A stretch of DNA of 64,000 nucleotides, from assembly GCF_018324205.1 (NCBI RefSeq), contig NZ_AP023356.1:8128501-8192500 (forward strand), read 5' to 3'. Made by a program: the position numbers and the translations under genes. The number at the start of each line of letters is the position of its first letter. Positions within the stretch are counted from its first letter, which is position 1. Source of the stretch: Actinoplanes ianthinogenes (lineage in GTDB: Bacteria > Actinomycetota > Actinomycetes > Mycobacteriales > Micromonosporaceae). This document shows positions 34,848 through 43,212 of the stretch, piece by piece. Below the pieces are notes generated by a model, which saw only the letters and a program-made list of their open reading frames with translations, did no database searches and was not told the DNA's origin.

Positions 34848-36104
34848 TTAGTGGGCGGCCATGGCCCGGGCGCGCAGCGGGAGGGACAGCGGACCGCGGA
34901 TGATGCTGGCGTCCCGGCGGCGCAGCGGGCCGGCGCGCCGGAGGTCCGGGAAACGCTCGGCCAGCATCCGCAGGGCGATCCCGGCCTCCAGCCGGGCCAG
35001 GGGAGCGCCGACGCAGTAGTGGATGCCGCTGGAGAAGGCCAGATGATCCACCTCCGGAACGCGGTGCAGATCGAACTGGTCGGCGCGGGCATAGGCCGCC
35101 GGATCCCGGTTGGCGCCGCCCAGGAGCGAGACGACGAACTGGCCCCGGCGGACCGGGACCCCGGCGATCTCCACGTCCTCCCGGGCGCACCGCGCGGTGC
35201 GCTGCACCGGCGGATCCCAGCGCAACGTCTCCTCCACCGCCGCGTCCGCCAGCCCGGCCGGATCGGCGCACAGCGCGGCCCACTGCGCGGGATGGTCGAG
35301 CATCGCATTCATCGCGTTGCCGATCAGGTTGACGGTCGTCTCGAAGCCGGCCACGAGCAGCAGCCGGCACATCGGCAGCAGCTCGTGCGACTGGATCTGA
35401 TCACCCTCGGCGGCCAGGATGCGGCTCACCGCGTCGTCCGCCGGCTCCCGGCGGCGCAGCACGAAGAGCCGGATGAACACCTCGTCGATGGCGTTGCTGG
35501 CGGCCATCAGCCGGGCCGCGTGGCGCAGCGAGCGCACCCCGTCGAGGGCGCTCCCGACCACCGCGCCGTGCGCCGCGAACGCCTCGGCGTCCGCGTCCGG
35601 CACACCCATCAGATCGGTGATCACCGCGATCGGCAGCGGCGCCGCGAAGTCGCTGACCAGATCGAACGTTTCCTTGCCGGCGGCCCGGTCGAGCAGCTCG
35701 CCGACCACCCGCTCGACGCGCGGGCGATAGCCGGCGATCTGTTTCGGGCTGAACACCGGCTGGGCGAGACGGCGCAGCCGGGTGTGCTCGGGCGGGTCCT
35801 TGTCCAGGAACGACATGTCGATCTCGTCGCCCGGCGCGCCCGGCCCGTTCATCGCCACCGCGCGTGGCCCGAACCGCCGGTCGCGCAACACGCCGTTGCA
35901 GACGGCGTGCGTCGCGGACGCGTAGTTCCCCAGCCGGGTCGGCATCAGTGGCCCGTACGCCCGCACCTCGTCATAGACCCGGTACGGATCCGCCCGGCCC
36001 TCGGCCAGGTGCAGACGGGACAGGGGATCCCGCCGCACCCGGCCCCAGTAGTTGATGGCGAGCTGGCGTGCGTACAGAGCGGCGGCGAATCGCAACGCTT
36101 GCAT
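34848..36104 (-). CDS. Cytochrome P450
   Basis: Soluble bacterial P450 of about 418 aa. It has the I-helix LLLVAGFETTVNLIGNA, the K-helix EETLRWDPPV and the haem loop FSSGIHYCVGAPLARLE with the cysteine ligand. ATG 36104 is preferred since TAACGT lies 7 nt upstream on the minus strand; GTG 36113 is an alternative. No ferredoxin or reductase gene is adjacent. The substrate is unknown; CYP107/CYP-like actinobacterial hydroxylases are the nearest general group. Confidence 0.9.
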   Translation of the reverse strand: MQALRFAAALYARQLAINYWGRVRRDPLSRLHLAEGRADPYRVYDEVRAYGPLMPTRLGNYASATHAVCNGVLRDRRFGPRAVAMNGPGAPGDEIDMSFLDKDPPEHTRLRRLAQPVFSPKQIAGYRPRVERVVGELLDRAAGKETFDLVSDFAAPLPIAVITDLMGVPDADAEAFAAHGAVVGSALDGVRSLRHAARLMAASNAIDEVFIRLFVLRRREPADDAVSRILAAEGDQIQSHELLPMCRLLLVAGFETTVNLIGNAMNAMLDHPAQWAALCADPAGLADAAVEETLRWDPPVQRTARCAREDVEIAGVPVRRGQFVVSLLGGANRDPAAYARADQFDLHRVPEVDHLAFSSGIHYCVGAPLARLEAGIALRMLAERFPDLRRAGPLRRRDASIIRGPLSLPLRARAMAAH

Positions 36105-36149
36105 GCTGGGCACGTTACGCCACGATGCGCCGCCGCCACGGTAGGTGAT

Positions 36150-38342
36150 CTAGTGGAGTTCGGCGACGTACCCGGTCAGGCGAGCCAGCGCCGCGTTCCA
36201 GTTGACGGTCAGCTCGTTGGTGGACCAGGACTGGATGTCGTCGATGTAGCAGAACTGGCCGACGCAGCCCTTCAGCTTCTCCTGCGCCAGCGGGTCCTGG
36301 ATCGACGAGTTCGGTCCGCCGGCGAGGCTGCCGACCGGCGGGTGCGGCAGGGCCGGGTCGAGCTGGTGGGCGTACCAGCGGCTGTGCTCGTTCTGCGCGC
36401 TGACCTCGCCGTACCCGGTGACGTAGGAGCGGTTCAGCGCGTTCCGGCCGAACAGCCAGTCGAGGCCCGTGAGCAGGCCGTACTCGTACTTGTACTGGCC
36501 GGTCAGCTGGTGCGCGGCGGTGAGCACCACCAGGTTGTTGGCGATGACGCTGGACGAGCCCCAGTCCCACACGTTGTTCGGCGGGGCGTACGCGATGCCG
36601 TACGCCTGCGCCTGCTGGATCGCCAGGTACTTGTCCGCGCCGGCCACCACCTGCGCCTTCACCTTGCCGAGGCCGGGCAGCTTGTTCGGGATCAGCGCCA
36701 GGTCCAGCTTCGCCGGGGCCGCGGTGGCCGCCCAGTCGAACGCGACCGGTCCGAACGAGTCGGCGGTGTGCTCGGGCGAGGTGGTCACGTCGGTGGCGTA
36801 CTGCTTCTCGCCGGTGGTGAGGAACAGCTCGGCGGCCGCCCAGTAGAAGTCGTCGGACACCTTGGCGTCGTTGTAGGCGCCACCGCCGGTGCCGTCGGAC
36901 TCCGGGGCGAGCACGATCGGGTTGGTCTTCGCGGCGGTGTACGCCTTCTTCGCCGCGGCCAGCGCCCGGGCCGCGAACGCCGGGTCGTAGCGCTTGTAGA
37001 TCCGGGCCGCCTGCGCCGCGGTGGCGGCCAGGTTCAGCGTCGCCGCCGTGGAGACCGGGTGCAGCTCACGCGGCTGCGGGTCGGCCGACGGCAGCAGCGG
37101 CAGGCCGGTCCACGCCGCGTCGTGGATCTTGTGGTGCACCATGCCGTTCGGCGCCTGCATCTTGAGCAGGAACTCCAGCTCCCAGCGGGCCTCGTCGAGG
37201 ATGTCCGGGGTCGCGTCGCCGCTCTCCGGGATGTTCAGGCTGACCTTGCGGACCTGCTTGGACTGCTCGTACTCGCTGAGCAGGCCCCAGACCGAGATGC
37301 CGCCGTTGACGACGTACTTGCCGTGGTCGCCGGCGTCGTACCAGCCGCCGCGCACGTCGAGCCGGTAGTCGCAGACGCCGGGCTGGCACGGGACGTTGCC
37401 GTCACCCTGGTTCGGGGCGACGTCGACGTGCCCGGCCGGGCGGCCGTACCCCGGGCGCAGCGCGTCGGCGATCGCGATGCCGGAGCGCTGGGTGTAATAG
37501 AACTTCAGCGAGTCGGCGCGGAGCCGCTGGTACGCGTCCCCGCCGATGTCGAACGGCCGGGACGTCTCGCCGTCCACGGTCAGCGTGTAACCGGTGCCCT
37601 TGCGGCTGTTCCCGGAGAAGTCGACGGTGTGCACGTTCTGCCCGGACGACACGTCCACGCCGCGCGGCTCGGTGCGGCCGGTGTCGACGACCCGACCGGC
37701 GCTGTTCCGGAGCTCCCAGAGCAGCGGGGTGGTCTGGTCGGTCACCAGCGTGGCGACCTTCGGGCCGGAGGGCAGGTAGCTCACCTGGTTCACCCGGACC
37801 CGCGGCCCGGTGTCCGGCACGTAGACCTCCGGCGGCACCCCGCCGACCAGCGAGACGTTGTCCACGCAGAAGTGCCACGGGTCGGCGCTGCCACCGAGCT
37901 GGAAGGCCACCTGCCCCTGCGCGGTGTCGGCCGAGGCGGTGAACGTGTACTCGTAGTGCTGCACGGCGCCGAGCACGGGCGACTGCTCGAAGTACGTGTC
38001 GTAGGGGCTGACCGCCAGCCCGGTGATCGCCCGCACCACGTGCCCGGCGTCCCCGGAGGCGTCGAAACTGAACCGGTACGTCTCACCGGCGACGAGATCG
38101 ATGTCGTTCTGCCCGACCGCGGCGTCCCACCGGTTGGCGGTGCCGCCGGGCACGTCCACGCAGGCCCGCCCGTCGCTCAGCGCGATGGGCATGCCGGAGG
38201 TGGACCAGAAGGGGTCGGTGCCGTTGTCGAATCCGCCGTTGACGACCTGTTCGACCTCCTCGGCCTGAGCAGGCGCGGAGGCGGCGCCGGCGAGTAACAG
38301 GGTCGCCGCGGCAGCGGCGAGGGAGCGCTCCCATAGATGCAT
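36150..38342 (-). CDS. Secreted GH9 endoglucanase with CBM4/9-like and Ig-like domains
   Basis: Cellulase of 730 aa. Signal peptide 1-27 (LAAAAATLLLAGAASAPAQA), a CBM4/9-like beta-sandwich (about 30-165, VVNGGFDNGTDPFWSTSG), a CelD-type Ig-like domain (175-270, VRVNQVSYLPSGPKVATLV) and the GH9 barrel (275-730). GGWYDAGDHGKYV carries the catalytic base Asp; NEHSRWYAH and STNELTVNWNAAL carry the C-terminal His and acid Glu motifs. The ATG lies 6 nt from a CAATAT box, and a CebR/CelR operator overlaps codons 4-8, which fits induction by cellooligosaccharides. Confidence 0.92.
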   Translation of the reverse strand: MHLWERSLAAAAATLLLAGAASAPAQAEEVEQVVNGGFDNGTDPFWSTSGMPIALSDGRACVDVPGGTANRWDAAVGQNDIDLVAGETYRFSFDASGDAGHVVRAITGLAVSPYDTYFEQSPVLGAVQHYEYTFTASADTAQGQVAFQLGGSADPWHFCVDNVSLVGGVPPEVYVPDTGPRVRVNQVSYLPSGPKVATLVTDQTTPLLWELRNSAGRVVDTGRTEPRGVDVSSGQNVHTVDFSGNSRKGTGYTLTVDGETSRPFDIGGDAYQRLRADSLKFYYTQRSGIAIADALRPGYGRPAGHVDVAPNQGDGNVPCQPGVCDYRLDVRGGWYDAGDHGKYVVNGGISVWGLLSEYEQSKQVRKVSLNIPESGDATPDILDEARWELEFLLKMQAPNGMVHHKIHDAAWTGLPLLPSADPQPRELHPVSTAATLNLAATAAQAARIYKRYDPAFAARALAAAKKAYTAAKTNPIVLAPESDGTGGGAYNDAKVSDDFYWAAAELFLTTGEKQYATDVTTSPEHTADSFGPVAFDWAATAAPAKLDLALIPNKLPGLGKVKAQVVAGADKYLAIQQAQAYGIAYAPPNNVWDWGSSSVIANNLVVLTAAHQLTGQYKYEYGLLTGLDWLFGRNALNRSYVTGYGEVSAQNEHSRWYAHQLDPALPHPPVGSLAGGPNSSIQDPLAQEKLKGCVGQFCYIDDIQSWSTNELTVNWNAALARLTGYVAELH
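38320..38333 (-). promoter_or_regulatory. CebR/CelR-type operator
   Basis: On the minus strand TGGGAGCGCTCCCT, 13 of 14 bases identical to the operator TGGGAGCGCTCCCA known for CelR of Thermobifida and CebR of Streptomyces; the central 12 bp are a perfect palindrome. It overlaps codons 4-8 of the GH9 gene and about +10 to +22 from the predicted start point, so bound repressor would act as a roadblock. Confidence 0.8.
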
Positions 38343-38348
38343 GGAGAC

Positions 38349-38378
38349 ATATTGGTTACCCGTGTGTTACCACGTCAA
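38349..38378 (-). promoter_or_regulatory. Predicted promoter of the GH9 gene
   Basis: Minus strand TTGACG (38373-38378), an 18-bp spacer and CAATAT (38349-38354), then 6 nt to the ATG. It overlaps the 3' end of the ATP-grasp gene by a few bases. The spacing suggests transcription starts at or next to the start codon. Confidence 0.5.
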
Positions 38379-39613
38379 CGTCCTTGGTCGCGGATCCAGG
38401 CGTCGATCAGGCCACCGAAGTGCCCGAGGAACTTCTCGTGCTCATGAACCGGGTAAGTTGCGCGCACCGTTTCGCGCAGCAGCGAGCGGAACTCCTCCGA
38501 GGTCACCCAGTCGTAGACGATGTCGTCGACGTTGCTCAGATGCTTGTCGCAGAACTCGCGGTACCGGTCGATTTCGAAATACCGGTCGGCGAGTTCTCGA
38601 TAACCGGACAATTTGTCTCTATACGTGAGATCGGGGTCATCGGCCACCGCGAAGTAGTCCCGGGTGTCGGTGTCCAGCCGCATCCGCCGCTCGGTCACCA
38701 CGCAGAACACCGTCCAGCGCACCAGCGCCGCCATCGCCCACGGGAAGTAGTAGTGCAGCGAGGTGAGCGCCACGTCCGGGCAGGCGTTGGCATAGTCGAT
38801 CGGGTACACCTCGTCGCCGCGCACCAGCGTCTCGCACGAGTTGAACTCCCACCGGAAGAACGCGTTGACCAGCCGGGAGACCGTCACCACCTCGTCGCCG
38901 GCGGAGTCCGACAGGAAGTGGTGGTCGACCTGGTACCGGGTGTGCATCGGCTGGTCCGGCTGGAACCGCATCACCATGGTCTCCGGCCCGATGGTCAGCG
39001 ACCGGGCGAACACGTCGTAGTCCTCGACCGACGCCTGCAGGTGCATCAGCCGCTCACCGGAGGCGTCGTACGCCGCGTGCAGCTCGTCCGCGTTGCGGAT
39101 CTTCGAGACGCCGACCCAGGCGCCGCCGTCGTACGGCTTCATGTACAGCGGATAGCCGATCGACGCGGCCGTCGCCTCCAGGTCGAACGACTTGTTGTAG
39201 CGCGCCGCCGTGTACGCCCACCGCGAGTTGTCCAGCGGGTTCTTGAACGGCACCAGCACCGTCTCCGGCACCTTCAGCCCGAGCCGCATCATCGCGCAGT
39301 ACGCCGCGTGCTTCTCCATCGACTGGAACGTGAACGGGCTGTTCAGCAGGTACACGTCGTCCATCAGCGCGATCTTCTTGAGCCACTCCCGCGGGTGGTA
39401 GTACCAGTACGCCAGCCGGTCGATGACCAGCTCGTGCCGCGGCTGGTCGCGCAGGTTGAAGGGCTCGATGGTGACCCGCACCGACCGGGTCCGGTGGGTG
39501 CGCCCGTCGCCCGCGGTGACGGTGCCGAGCCGGCGCAGCAACGCCTCGTAGGCGCGTGGCCAGTCGTCCTCGGTGCCCAGCAACAGTCCGATGGTGTGCT
39601 CGACGTCGGCCAC
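38375..39613 (-). CDS. ATP-grasp-fold ligase
   Basis: Protein of 412 aa with an ATP-grasp core: SMEKHAAYCAMMRLGLKVPE as the pre-ATP-grasp helix, IGYPLYMKPYDGGAWVGVSK as the ATP-binding Lys/Gly loop, VEDYDVFARSLTIG, and DEVYPIDYANACPD for the metal-binding acidic/Asn pair. It probably joins a carboxylate to an amine or thiol; substrate unknown. GTG 39613 has GGAGG 5 nt upstream. It lies 13 bp after a putative esterase gene and is likely cotranscribed with it. The C-terminal 100 residues are outside the known fold. Confidence 0.8.
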   Translation of the reverse strand: MADVEHTIGLLLGTEDDWPRAYEALLRRLGTVTAGDGRTHRTRSVRVTIEPFNLRDQPRHELVIDRLAYWYYHPREWLKKIALMDDVYLLNSPFTFQSMEKHAAYCAMMRLGLKVPETVLVPFKNPLDNSRWAYTAARYNKSFDLEATAASIGYPLYMKPYDGGAWVGVSKIRNADELHAAYDASGERLMHLQASVEDYDVFARSLTIGPETMVMRFQPDQPMHTRYQVDHHFLSDSAGDEVVTVSRLVNAFFRWEFNSCETLVRGDEVYPIDYANACPDVALTSLHYYFPWAMAALVRWTVFCVVTERRMRLDTDTRDYFAVADDPDLTYRDKLSGYRELADRYFEIDRYREFCDKHLSNVDDIVYDWVTSEEFRSLLRETVRATYPVHEHEKFLGHFGGLIDAWIRDQGR

Positions 39614-39626
39614 GGTCGCCTCCGAT

Positions 39627-40316
39627 TCAGTCCGGCCAGACCCGGCTCAGCAGGGTGGTCAGGTGCGGGTCCAGGGTGTTGCGCCAGTTGTCCCAGTCGT
39701 GCCCGCCCGGGCCGACGGCGAGATCCACCGAATACCCCTGTTTCGCCAGGGCATCCGTCATGTCCCGGTTGTTCGCCAGGTTCTCCTCGGCGGCGCCGCA
39801 GGTCAGGGTGGCCGGGACGGCGGGGCCGGAGGAGGCGGTGAGCACTCTCCGGACGTACCGGATGATCCGCGACCAGTGCCGGAACCCGGACTCCTGCCGG
39901 TCGTGCCGCGGCTGGAAGAAGCTGCCGGACTGCAGGAACAGGCCGGCGAAGCCGGCCGGGTGCGAGCGCTGCGCGTGCAGCATGGCGAGCGCGCCGAGAC
40001 TCACCCCGGCACCGACCGCGCGGCCCGTGCCGAGCCGCGCCCGCAGCCGGGGCAGCACGTCGAGGGCGAGCGAGTCGGCCCACGCCGGACACGCCGAATA
40101 CCAGTCCAGGCGGTCCCCGGGCGGCAGCAGCACCAGGTGATAGCGCCCGGCCGCGGCGGCGTGCGCGGCCAGGCCGCCACGCTCCCGGTACTCCGGGCCG
40201 TCGTGGGCCACCAGCATCCGATCGGTGCGCTGGTCAGGTGACCAGACGCTGGCGGTGATCGAGGAGCGCAGCCGGGGCAGCGGAAGGCGGACCCTGCGCC
40301 ATCGGCCCGCTCCCAT
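39627..40316 (-). CDS. Esterase of the alpha/beta-hydrolase fold (EstD/Fes type)
   Basis: Protein of 229 aa. The oxyanion loop MLVAHDGPEYRERGGLA, nucleophile elbow GAGVSLGALAML and catalytic His in GPGGHDWDNWRNTL match the putative-esterase family of enterochelin-esterase-like proteins. ATG 40316 lies 6 nt after TAATGT on the minus strand, so it seems to be a leaderless promoter-proximal gene. It heads a two-gene unit with the ATP-grasp ligase. It could release or remove an ester-linked group on the ligase substrate (inference). Confidence 0.8.
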   Translation of the reverse strand: MGAGRWRRVRLPLPRLRSSITASVWSPDQRTDRMLVAHDGPEYRERGGLAAHAAAAGRYHLVLLPPGDRLDWYSACPAWADSLALDVLPRLRARLGTGRAVGAGVSLGALAMLHAQRSHPAGFAGLFLQSGSFFQPRHDRQESGFRHWSRIIRYVRRVLTASSGPAVPATLTCGAAEENLANNRDMTDALAKQGYSVDLAVGPGGHDWDNWRNTLDPHLTTLLSRVWPD

Positions 40317-40325
40317 GCACGCACA

Positions 40326-41396
40326 TTAACGCCGCGCCGCCGATCCCGCCGTGGAACCGAGCTCGGCCATCCGCGCCGCGACGTCCTCGACGAGCGCCGG
40401 ATCCCCGGTCGCCGCCGCGGCCCGCGACAGCGTCGCCAGCGCCGCGGCGCCATGGTCCGGCGCACACTCCGGCAGCAGCGCCGGCAGCCGCGCGGTCAGC
40501 AGCTCGACCGCCGCCCGCGGGTGGCCGCGGTGCCGATGCAGGAAACCGCCCCGCATGGTGACCGCCTCGACCGCGTTGTCCGCCCCGACCGAATGATGCA
40601 CCGCCAGCTCCGCCGCGTGCCGCGTCAGCCGATCCACCCGCGCGTGATCCCCGCGCAGCGCGGCGGCGTCCGCCCGATTCAGCACCGACCGCAGATAGTC
40701 GTCAAGTGCCTCCGGGAGCACACTGCGGAACAGCCGCTCCGCCGCCCCGAAATACCGCTCCGCCTCCGCCAGGCGCACCCAGCCCACCCGGTCCGCCGCC
40801 TCGTCCTCCGGCTCCGCTCGCGGCCCCTCGACCGGCCGCGCTTGCGCCTCGTCGTCCAGCCGCGCGCGCGGCCCGTCGTTCGGTCGCGGCCCGTCACTTT
40901 CCCGCGGTCCGTGGCTTCTCCGCGACCCGCCGCTTTCTCTCGGCCCGTCGCTTTCCCTCGGCCCGCTGCCGGGTTGCGGCTCGCGGCCCGGATTCGCCGG
41001 CGGCAGCGCGCCGGCCAGCTGCGCCAGCTCGACCTCGACCACCGCGAGATTGTCGTAGGTGATCGCCCGCCCCACCGGATCCCCGACCAGCGGCCCGACC
41101 TCCAGCGACCGCACCAGATAGCGCCGGGCCGCCGCGAGCTCACCCCGCTCGTGCGCGCTGAGCGCCAGATTGTTGAGGATCGCCGAATGCGTCGCGGGAT
41201 CCGCGCCGTCCACCCCGCCGATCACGGCCAGCGCCCGCGCGAAACACTCCGCCGCCTCCGCCGGCCGCCCGGCCCGGCGCAGCAACTCGCCACGCTCGTT
41301 CTCGTGAGCCGCCGCGCTCACCGCCGCGTGCGCACTGCGATAGACCTCGGCTGTCCTGGTCGCCGCGGCGTGCGCACTCCGGTAGACCTCTGCCAC
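40326..41396 (-). CDS. TPR-repeat protein
   Basis: Protein of 356 aa with tetratricopeptide helices (ENERGELLRRAGRPAEAAEC, ILNNLALSAHERGELAAARR, TYDNLAVVEVELAQLAGA). Two oddities: the N-terminus repeats AEVYRSAHAA at residues 2 and 16, and a charged low-complexity insert (about 135-195) repeats GPRESDGPRESGGSRRSHG-like units. GTG 41396 lies 6 nt after TATGAT, a strong -10 box. The protein is probably cytosolic and a scaffold; no partner is evident. Confidence 0.72.
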   Translation of the reverse strand: MAEVYRSAHAAATRTAEVYRSAHAAVSAAAHENERGELLRRAGRPAEAAECFARALAVIGGVDGADPATHSAILNNLALSAHERGELAAARRYLVRSLEVGPLVGDPVGRAITYDNLAVVEVELAQLAGALPPANPGREPQPGSGPRESDGPRESGGSRRSHGPRESDGPRPNDGPRARLDDEAQARPVEGPRAEPEDEAADRVGWVRLAEAERYFGAAERLFRSVLPEALDDYLRSVLNRADAAALRGDHARVDRLTRHAAELAVHHSVGADNAVEAVTMRGGFLHRHRGHPRAAVELLTARLPALLPECAPDHGAAALATLSRAAAATGDPALVEDVAARMAELGSTAGSAARR

Positions 41397-41402
41397 CCGT
41401 CA

Positions 41403-41408
41403 ATCATA
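41403..41408 (-). promoter_or_regulatory. -10 box of the TPR gene
   Basis: Minus strand TATGAT, five of six bases of the sigma-A-type consensus, followed by TGACGG and the GTG start: a leaderless arrangement. Confidence 0.6.
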
Positions 41409-41440
41409 AAAGCGACAAATCGTAAAAACCTCCAAGCCAA

Positions 41441-41657
41441 ACCCCCTTCTTGTACGACCTGGGCACAGTCCCGTGGCTGAGCGCGACGTCCGCCCGCCCT
41501 CCGGGCCGCGACGCCGCGCCGGGCTGAATCCCCACCTCACCGAACATGTGCCCCGCCCAGCCGCCGCTCCCACACCCGGGGCTGTCCCCGCCCGGCCGGT
41601 GTCGCGCGTCTCGCCGGGTGCTCGGGGCGGGACGCTGCGGGCGTACCGGAAAGGGTT
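41441..41657 (+). repeat. Dispersed element, diverged full-length copy
   Basis: Left end CCCTTCTTGTACGACCTGGG with a nearby CCCGTGGCTGAGCGC; right end GGGCGGGACGCTGCGGGCGT continuing ACCGGAAAGGG. Ends and length (about 217 bp) match the element 34621-34846; the middle has diverged. It occupies most of the 313-bp gap between the divergent TPR and DUF5990 genes. Confidence 0.65.
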
Positions 41658-41696
41658 TGACCGGTGGGGGAAGCGGGCCGGGGGCGAGAAGCGGCC

Positions 41697-41702
41697 TAGG
41701 GT
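41697..41702 (+). promoter_or_regulatory. -10 box of the DUF5990 gene
   Basis: TAGGGT, 7 nt before the GTG at 41710; same layout as TAGAGT before the GTG at 45008. Confidence 0.55.
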
Positions 41703-41709
41703 TGTCGGG

Positions 41710-42135
41710 GTGCGGATCCGGATCGAGGGGCGGGAGCTTCCACAGTCGCCGGAGCTGCGGCTGAACAACGTGCACGTCGGGATGCAGCGGCGCTCCGAGG
41801 TGGTCGGCCGCGTCTCGGTGACCGAGAATGACGCGGTCTGGGAGCTCGAGGTCGCCGGGCGGGAGGTCGACGGGCTGCTCGACGTGGGCGGGCCGTGGGT
41901 GCACGGGCCGCCGGGGGCGCGGTTCCTCTATCTGAGCTGGGGCGCGGTGCACGGGGCGGACTTCGTGATGTTCCGGCGGGCCAAGCTGATGTTCGGGGAC
42001 GTGCCGACAGAGCTGCTGCGGGACGCCTTCGACGAGAAGGGCGTGCTGGTCGGGCGGCTGTCGCTGACCGACCCGGCGGGGGATCCGCGCTGCGCGCGGG
42101 TCCGGCCGCCGGTGATCAGCTGGACGCTGGAATGA
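41710..42135 (+). CDS. DUF5990-family protein
   Basis: Protein of 141 aa: VRIRIEGRELPQSPELRLNN, VHVGMQRRSEVVGRVSV, GPWVHGPPGARFLYLSWGAV and FDEKGVLVGRLSLTDPAG. This pattern matches DUF5990, a small monomeric family of unknown function common in actinobacteria. No signal peptide. The leaderless GTG start is supported by the TAGGGT box 7 nt upstream; the open frame further upstream runs through a repeat element. Confidence 0.75.
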   Translation: MRIRIEGRELPQSPELRLNNVHVGMQRRSEVVGRVSVTENDAVWELEVAGREVDGLLDVGGPWVHGPPGARFLYLSWGAVHGADFVMFRRAKLMFGDVPTELLRDAFDEKGVLVGRLSLTDPAGDPRCARVRPPVISWTLE

Positions 42136-42175
42136 CGCCGGCGACCGGCCGGGGCCCGGGTGGCGCCGGTGCCGG

Positions 42176-43165
42176 TCAGCCGGCGTCGGGGATGACGCCG
42201 ATGACCTTGCCGCTGACGGCGCCGGTTTCGATGTCGTGGTGGGCGGCGGCGATGCGGTCGAGGGGGTAGGGCGTGATCGGGCCCAGCGACAGCGAGCCGT
42301 CGGCGAGCCGGTCCAGGGTGCGCTGGAGCACCTCGGCCGGCAGGTCCGTCGCGTCGCCGCTGTAGGAGGTCAGCCGCACGCCGGTCGGCAGGTAGGCGAT
42401 CGGATAGAAGTCCTTCACGATCCACTCGTCGGCCAGCATGCCGGCGAAGCAGACCGTGCCGTGCACCCGGGTCGCCGCGAGGGTGTCCGGCAGTGTGGGG
42501 GTGCCGACCAGCTCGAGCGCGGCGTGCACCCCGTCCGGCACGATCTCGCGCACCCGGGCTGCGACCGCCCCGTCGTCCAGGATCGGGTGGTCGACGCCGT
42601 GTTCCGCCAGCTCGGCGAGGCGCGCCGGCTGCCGGGTGGTGGCCAGCACGGTCGCGCCGCGATCTTTCGCCAGGGCGGCGGCCGCGTAGCCGAGCGCCGA
42701 CGTGCCGCCGCGGATCAGCAGCGTCTGCCCGGCGCGCAGGTCCAGGCCGGTGGTCAGCGAACCGTACGCGGTCTGCAACGTCTCCGGCACCGCACCGAGC
42801 ACCTCCCGGGGCAGCGCCGACCGGAACGGGATGACCTGGGCGCGGGGCACCACCACGTACTCCGCGTACCCGCCGTCGAAGGCCCGGCCCATCCCGCCCA
42901 TCATCGCGGCCACCTGCCGACCGGGTGGCAGAACCCCGTCCGGGTCGAGGTCGACCACCCCGGTCGCCTCGATGCCCGGGACGATCGGGAACCGGGCGTT
43001 CTCCGCGAACCCCAGCCTTAGGTGCAGCTCGGAGCGGTTGAGGCCGAAGGCGTGCACCCGGATCCGCACCCAGCCGGGCGGTGGCTCGGGCACCGGCCGC
43101 ACCTGGACCCGAAGGTTGCCGGCGGGACCGGGACCGGTCAGCACGATCGCTCGCATCGTCGTCAT
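42176..43165 (-). CDS. MDR-family NADPH:quinone oxidoreductase-like protein
   Basis: Protein of 329 aa in the zinc-free branch of medium-chain dehydrogenases/reductases. GroES-like half: VHAFGLNRSELHLRLGF and PGIEATGVVDL. The Rossmann half has LLIRGGTSALGYAAAALAKD in place of the classical GxxGxxG and continues with TRQPARLAELAEHGVDH. It probably reduces quinones or enals with NADPH. It is convergent with the DUF5990 gene. Exact substrate is unknown. Confidence 0.85.
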   Translation of the reverse strand: MTTMRAIVLTGPGPAGNLRVQVRPVPEPPPGWVRIRVHAFGLNRSELHLRLGFAENARFPIVPGIEATGVVDLDPDGVLPPGRQVAAMMGGMGRAFDGGYAEYVVVPRAQVIPFRSALPREVLGAVPETLQTAYGSLTTGLDLRAGQTLLIRGGTSALGYAAAALAKDRGATVLATTRQPARLAELAEHGVDHPILDDGAVAARVREIVPDGVHAALELVGTPTLPDTLAATRVHGTVCFAGMLADEWIVKDFYPIAYLPTGVRLTSYSGDATDLPAEVLQRTLDRLADGSLSLGPITPYPLDRIAAAHHDIETGAVSGKVIGVIPDAG

Positions 43166-43212
43166 GCCGGTCGCAACAGCATTCCGCCGAAGTAAATTCC
43201 CAGGAATTCACC

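Noticed and set aside
34621..36104. Biosynthetic gene cluster around P450, ATP-grasp and esterase
   Set aside because: No PKS, NRPS, RiPP precursor or terpene synthase is seen; the genes have separate promoters and unrelated neighbours.
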